NCBI RefSeq assembly: GCF_019285775.1
Contig: NZ_CP079105.1
Span: 2,976,001 to 3,040,000, forward strand
Reading direction: 5' to 3'
Origin: Skermania piniformis
Lineage (GTDB): Bacteria; Actinomycetota; Actinomycetes; Mycobacteriales; Mycobacteriaceae
DNA length: 64,000 bases
Part shown: positions 63,405-64,000 of the stretch, piece after piece
Position numbering within the stretch: position 1 is the first letter of the stretch
How the letters are laid out: each line of letters opens with the position of its first letter
Translations under genes and position numbers: made by a program
Notes under the pieces: generated by a model
The model's input: only the letters and a program-made list of their open reading frames with translations
Databases searched by the model: none
Told to the model about the DNA's origin: nothing

Positions 63405-63500
63405 ATGATCGACTTCCTGATGTCCGGTTCCGCGGCCACCGGCAACGCGGTCGGATCCATCGTCGGTGCGATTTTCAGCCTCTTCGGTGCCTTGATCTGA
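63405..63500 (+). CDS. 31-residue hydrophobic peptide
   Basis: The ATG at 63405 follows AAGGAGA at ideal distance. The peptide starts MIDFLMSGSAATGNAVG and ends SIFVG-type sequence with FSLFGALI. It has one acidic residue, no basic residue and a hydrophobic C-terminal helix. It is too short for a secreted mature protein with signal. Size and composition recall small porin or modulin-like peptides, such as corynebacterial PorA/PorH, or a membrane-active toxin. The 170-base upstream region is AT-richer and probably holds a promoter. No family match can be claimed. Confidence 0.6.
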   Translation: MIDFLMSGSAATGNAVGSIVGAIFSLFGALI

Positions 63501-63522
63501 TCCATCCGCGCTGAGCACGCGG

Positions 63523-64000
63523 TCAGCGGAACAGAGCCGCCAGCTCCTCCGGGGTGGTAACCGGTCGGTCGCATACTGTGCCTCGGCACACGTACGCGGC
63601 CGACCGATCCGCTTGCCGGGGTCGGTCGACGAGCAGCGGTACCGCGTTCGGCTCAGCGCCGACGATCAGCGCACCACCCGGCGCCAGCCGCCGCGCCACC
63701 GCCAACAGCTCCGGGTCGGCACCGCTGACCGCCACCTGCCACGGTCGGACCGCGGCCTCGCTCACCGCCAGCCAATGACCCGCCGACCGGGGCGCCCGAG
63801 CCAACACCACCGCTGCCCGGGCCCAGGTTTCGGCCGCCAACTCGGTGTATCGGACTGCCCGCTCGGGCCCGGACAACCCGGCCACCGTCTGCAACGCCTC
63901 GACCAGTAACGAAACACCCGCCGGAGTCGCGCCGTCGATCGGGTTGCGCGGGCGGACGATGAGGATGTCGGCGTCGTCGGCACTGTCGAACCATGCGCCC
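63523..64000 (-). CDS. Thioredoxin-domain protein, YyaL/DUF255 family, C-terminal part
   Basis: About 158 C-terminal residues are in the window; the start lies beyond base 64000. SADDADILIVRPRNPIDGATPAGVS is a conserved block of the glycoside-hydrolase-like barrel. The ending, AAYVCRGTVCDRPVTTPEEL, with a CX4C pair, closes this family. Full-length relatives have an N-terminal thioredoxin-like domain and an alpha/alpha barrel similar to N-acylglucosamine 2-epimerases; their activity is unproven. The stop is 23 bases from the end of the 31-residue peptide gene, and the two genes converge. Confidence 0.85.
   Translation of the reverse strand, partial: GAWFDSADDADILIVRPRNPIDGATPAGVSLLVEALQTVAGLSGPERAVRYTELAAETWARAAVVLARAPRSAGHWLAVSEAAVRPWQVAVSGADPELLAVARRLAPGGALIVGAEPNAVPLLVDRPRQADRSAAYVCRGTVCDRPVTTPEELAALFR

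Overview
The window is high-GC actinobacterial chromosome, most likely from a mycolic-acid-containing member of the Mycobacteriales (Nocardia/Rhodococcus-like). Evidence is the run glyA, phoH2, desA2, fumC, coaA and a short-chain Z-prenyl transferase, which matches my recollection of a conserved block in Mycobacterium tuberculosis. LGFP-repeat and MTB12-like cell-wall proteins and many leaderless genes (TANNNT box about 7 nt before an ATG or GTG) agree with this. I see no tRNA, rRNA, CRISPR array or intact insertion sequence.

Layout. 1-10.1 kb is an exopolysaccharide or capsule cluster. One arm runs leftward: an undecaprenyl-phosphate sugar phosphotransferase, a two-domain glycosyltransferase and a rhamnan-synthesis F protein cut by the window edge. 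The other runs rightward: a DUF4012 protein, an MTB12-like lipoprotein, an acyltransferase-SGNH protein and a DUF1972 glycosyltransferase. 10.2-30.9 kb is a defence-like island: SNF2 helicase, 1552-aa adenine methyltransferase, DUF5131/TcmP pair, a patch of decayed and house-keeping-like genes, then a 27-aa peptide coupled to a 2109-aa DEAD/DUF1998 helicase and a RelE-like-UvrD helicase fusion. It resembles a blend of class 1 DISARM (DrmD, DrmMI, DrmA/B) and Druantia (DruE), but no phospholipase D (DrmC) gene is visible. It is the best candidate here for an undescribed system.

31-34.6 kb holds small house-keeping genes: a PPOX-fold protein, nitrobindin, an operon of methyltransferase, AraC regulator and VOC protein, and a secreted protein. 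34.6-41.1 kb is a catabolic cluster around a TetR regulator with a clear operator: Baeyer-Villiger-type monooxygenase, an SRPBCC-thiolase-crotonase triple fusion, a GXWXG/DUF4334 protein and an SDR. 41.1-50.7 kb has ParA, two histidine phosphatases, endonuclease IV, an acyl-CoA dehydrogenase pair, a DeaD RNA helicase and a nitrilase. 50.8-64 kb is core metabolism: acyl-CoA synthetase, fumarase, DesA2-like desaturase, LGFP lipoprotein, PhoH2, GlyA, CoaA, Z-prenyl transferase, a membrane adenylate cyclase, a 31-aa hydrophobic peptide and the end of a YyaL-type protein.

Several genes and sites reported here are very short, start at unusual codons or run off the window edge: the RgpF end at 1-776, the peptides at 22318-22401 and 63405-63500, two pseudogenes, and hairpins or operators at 4138, 19673, 38985, 55095, 56081 and 57584.
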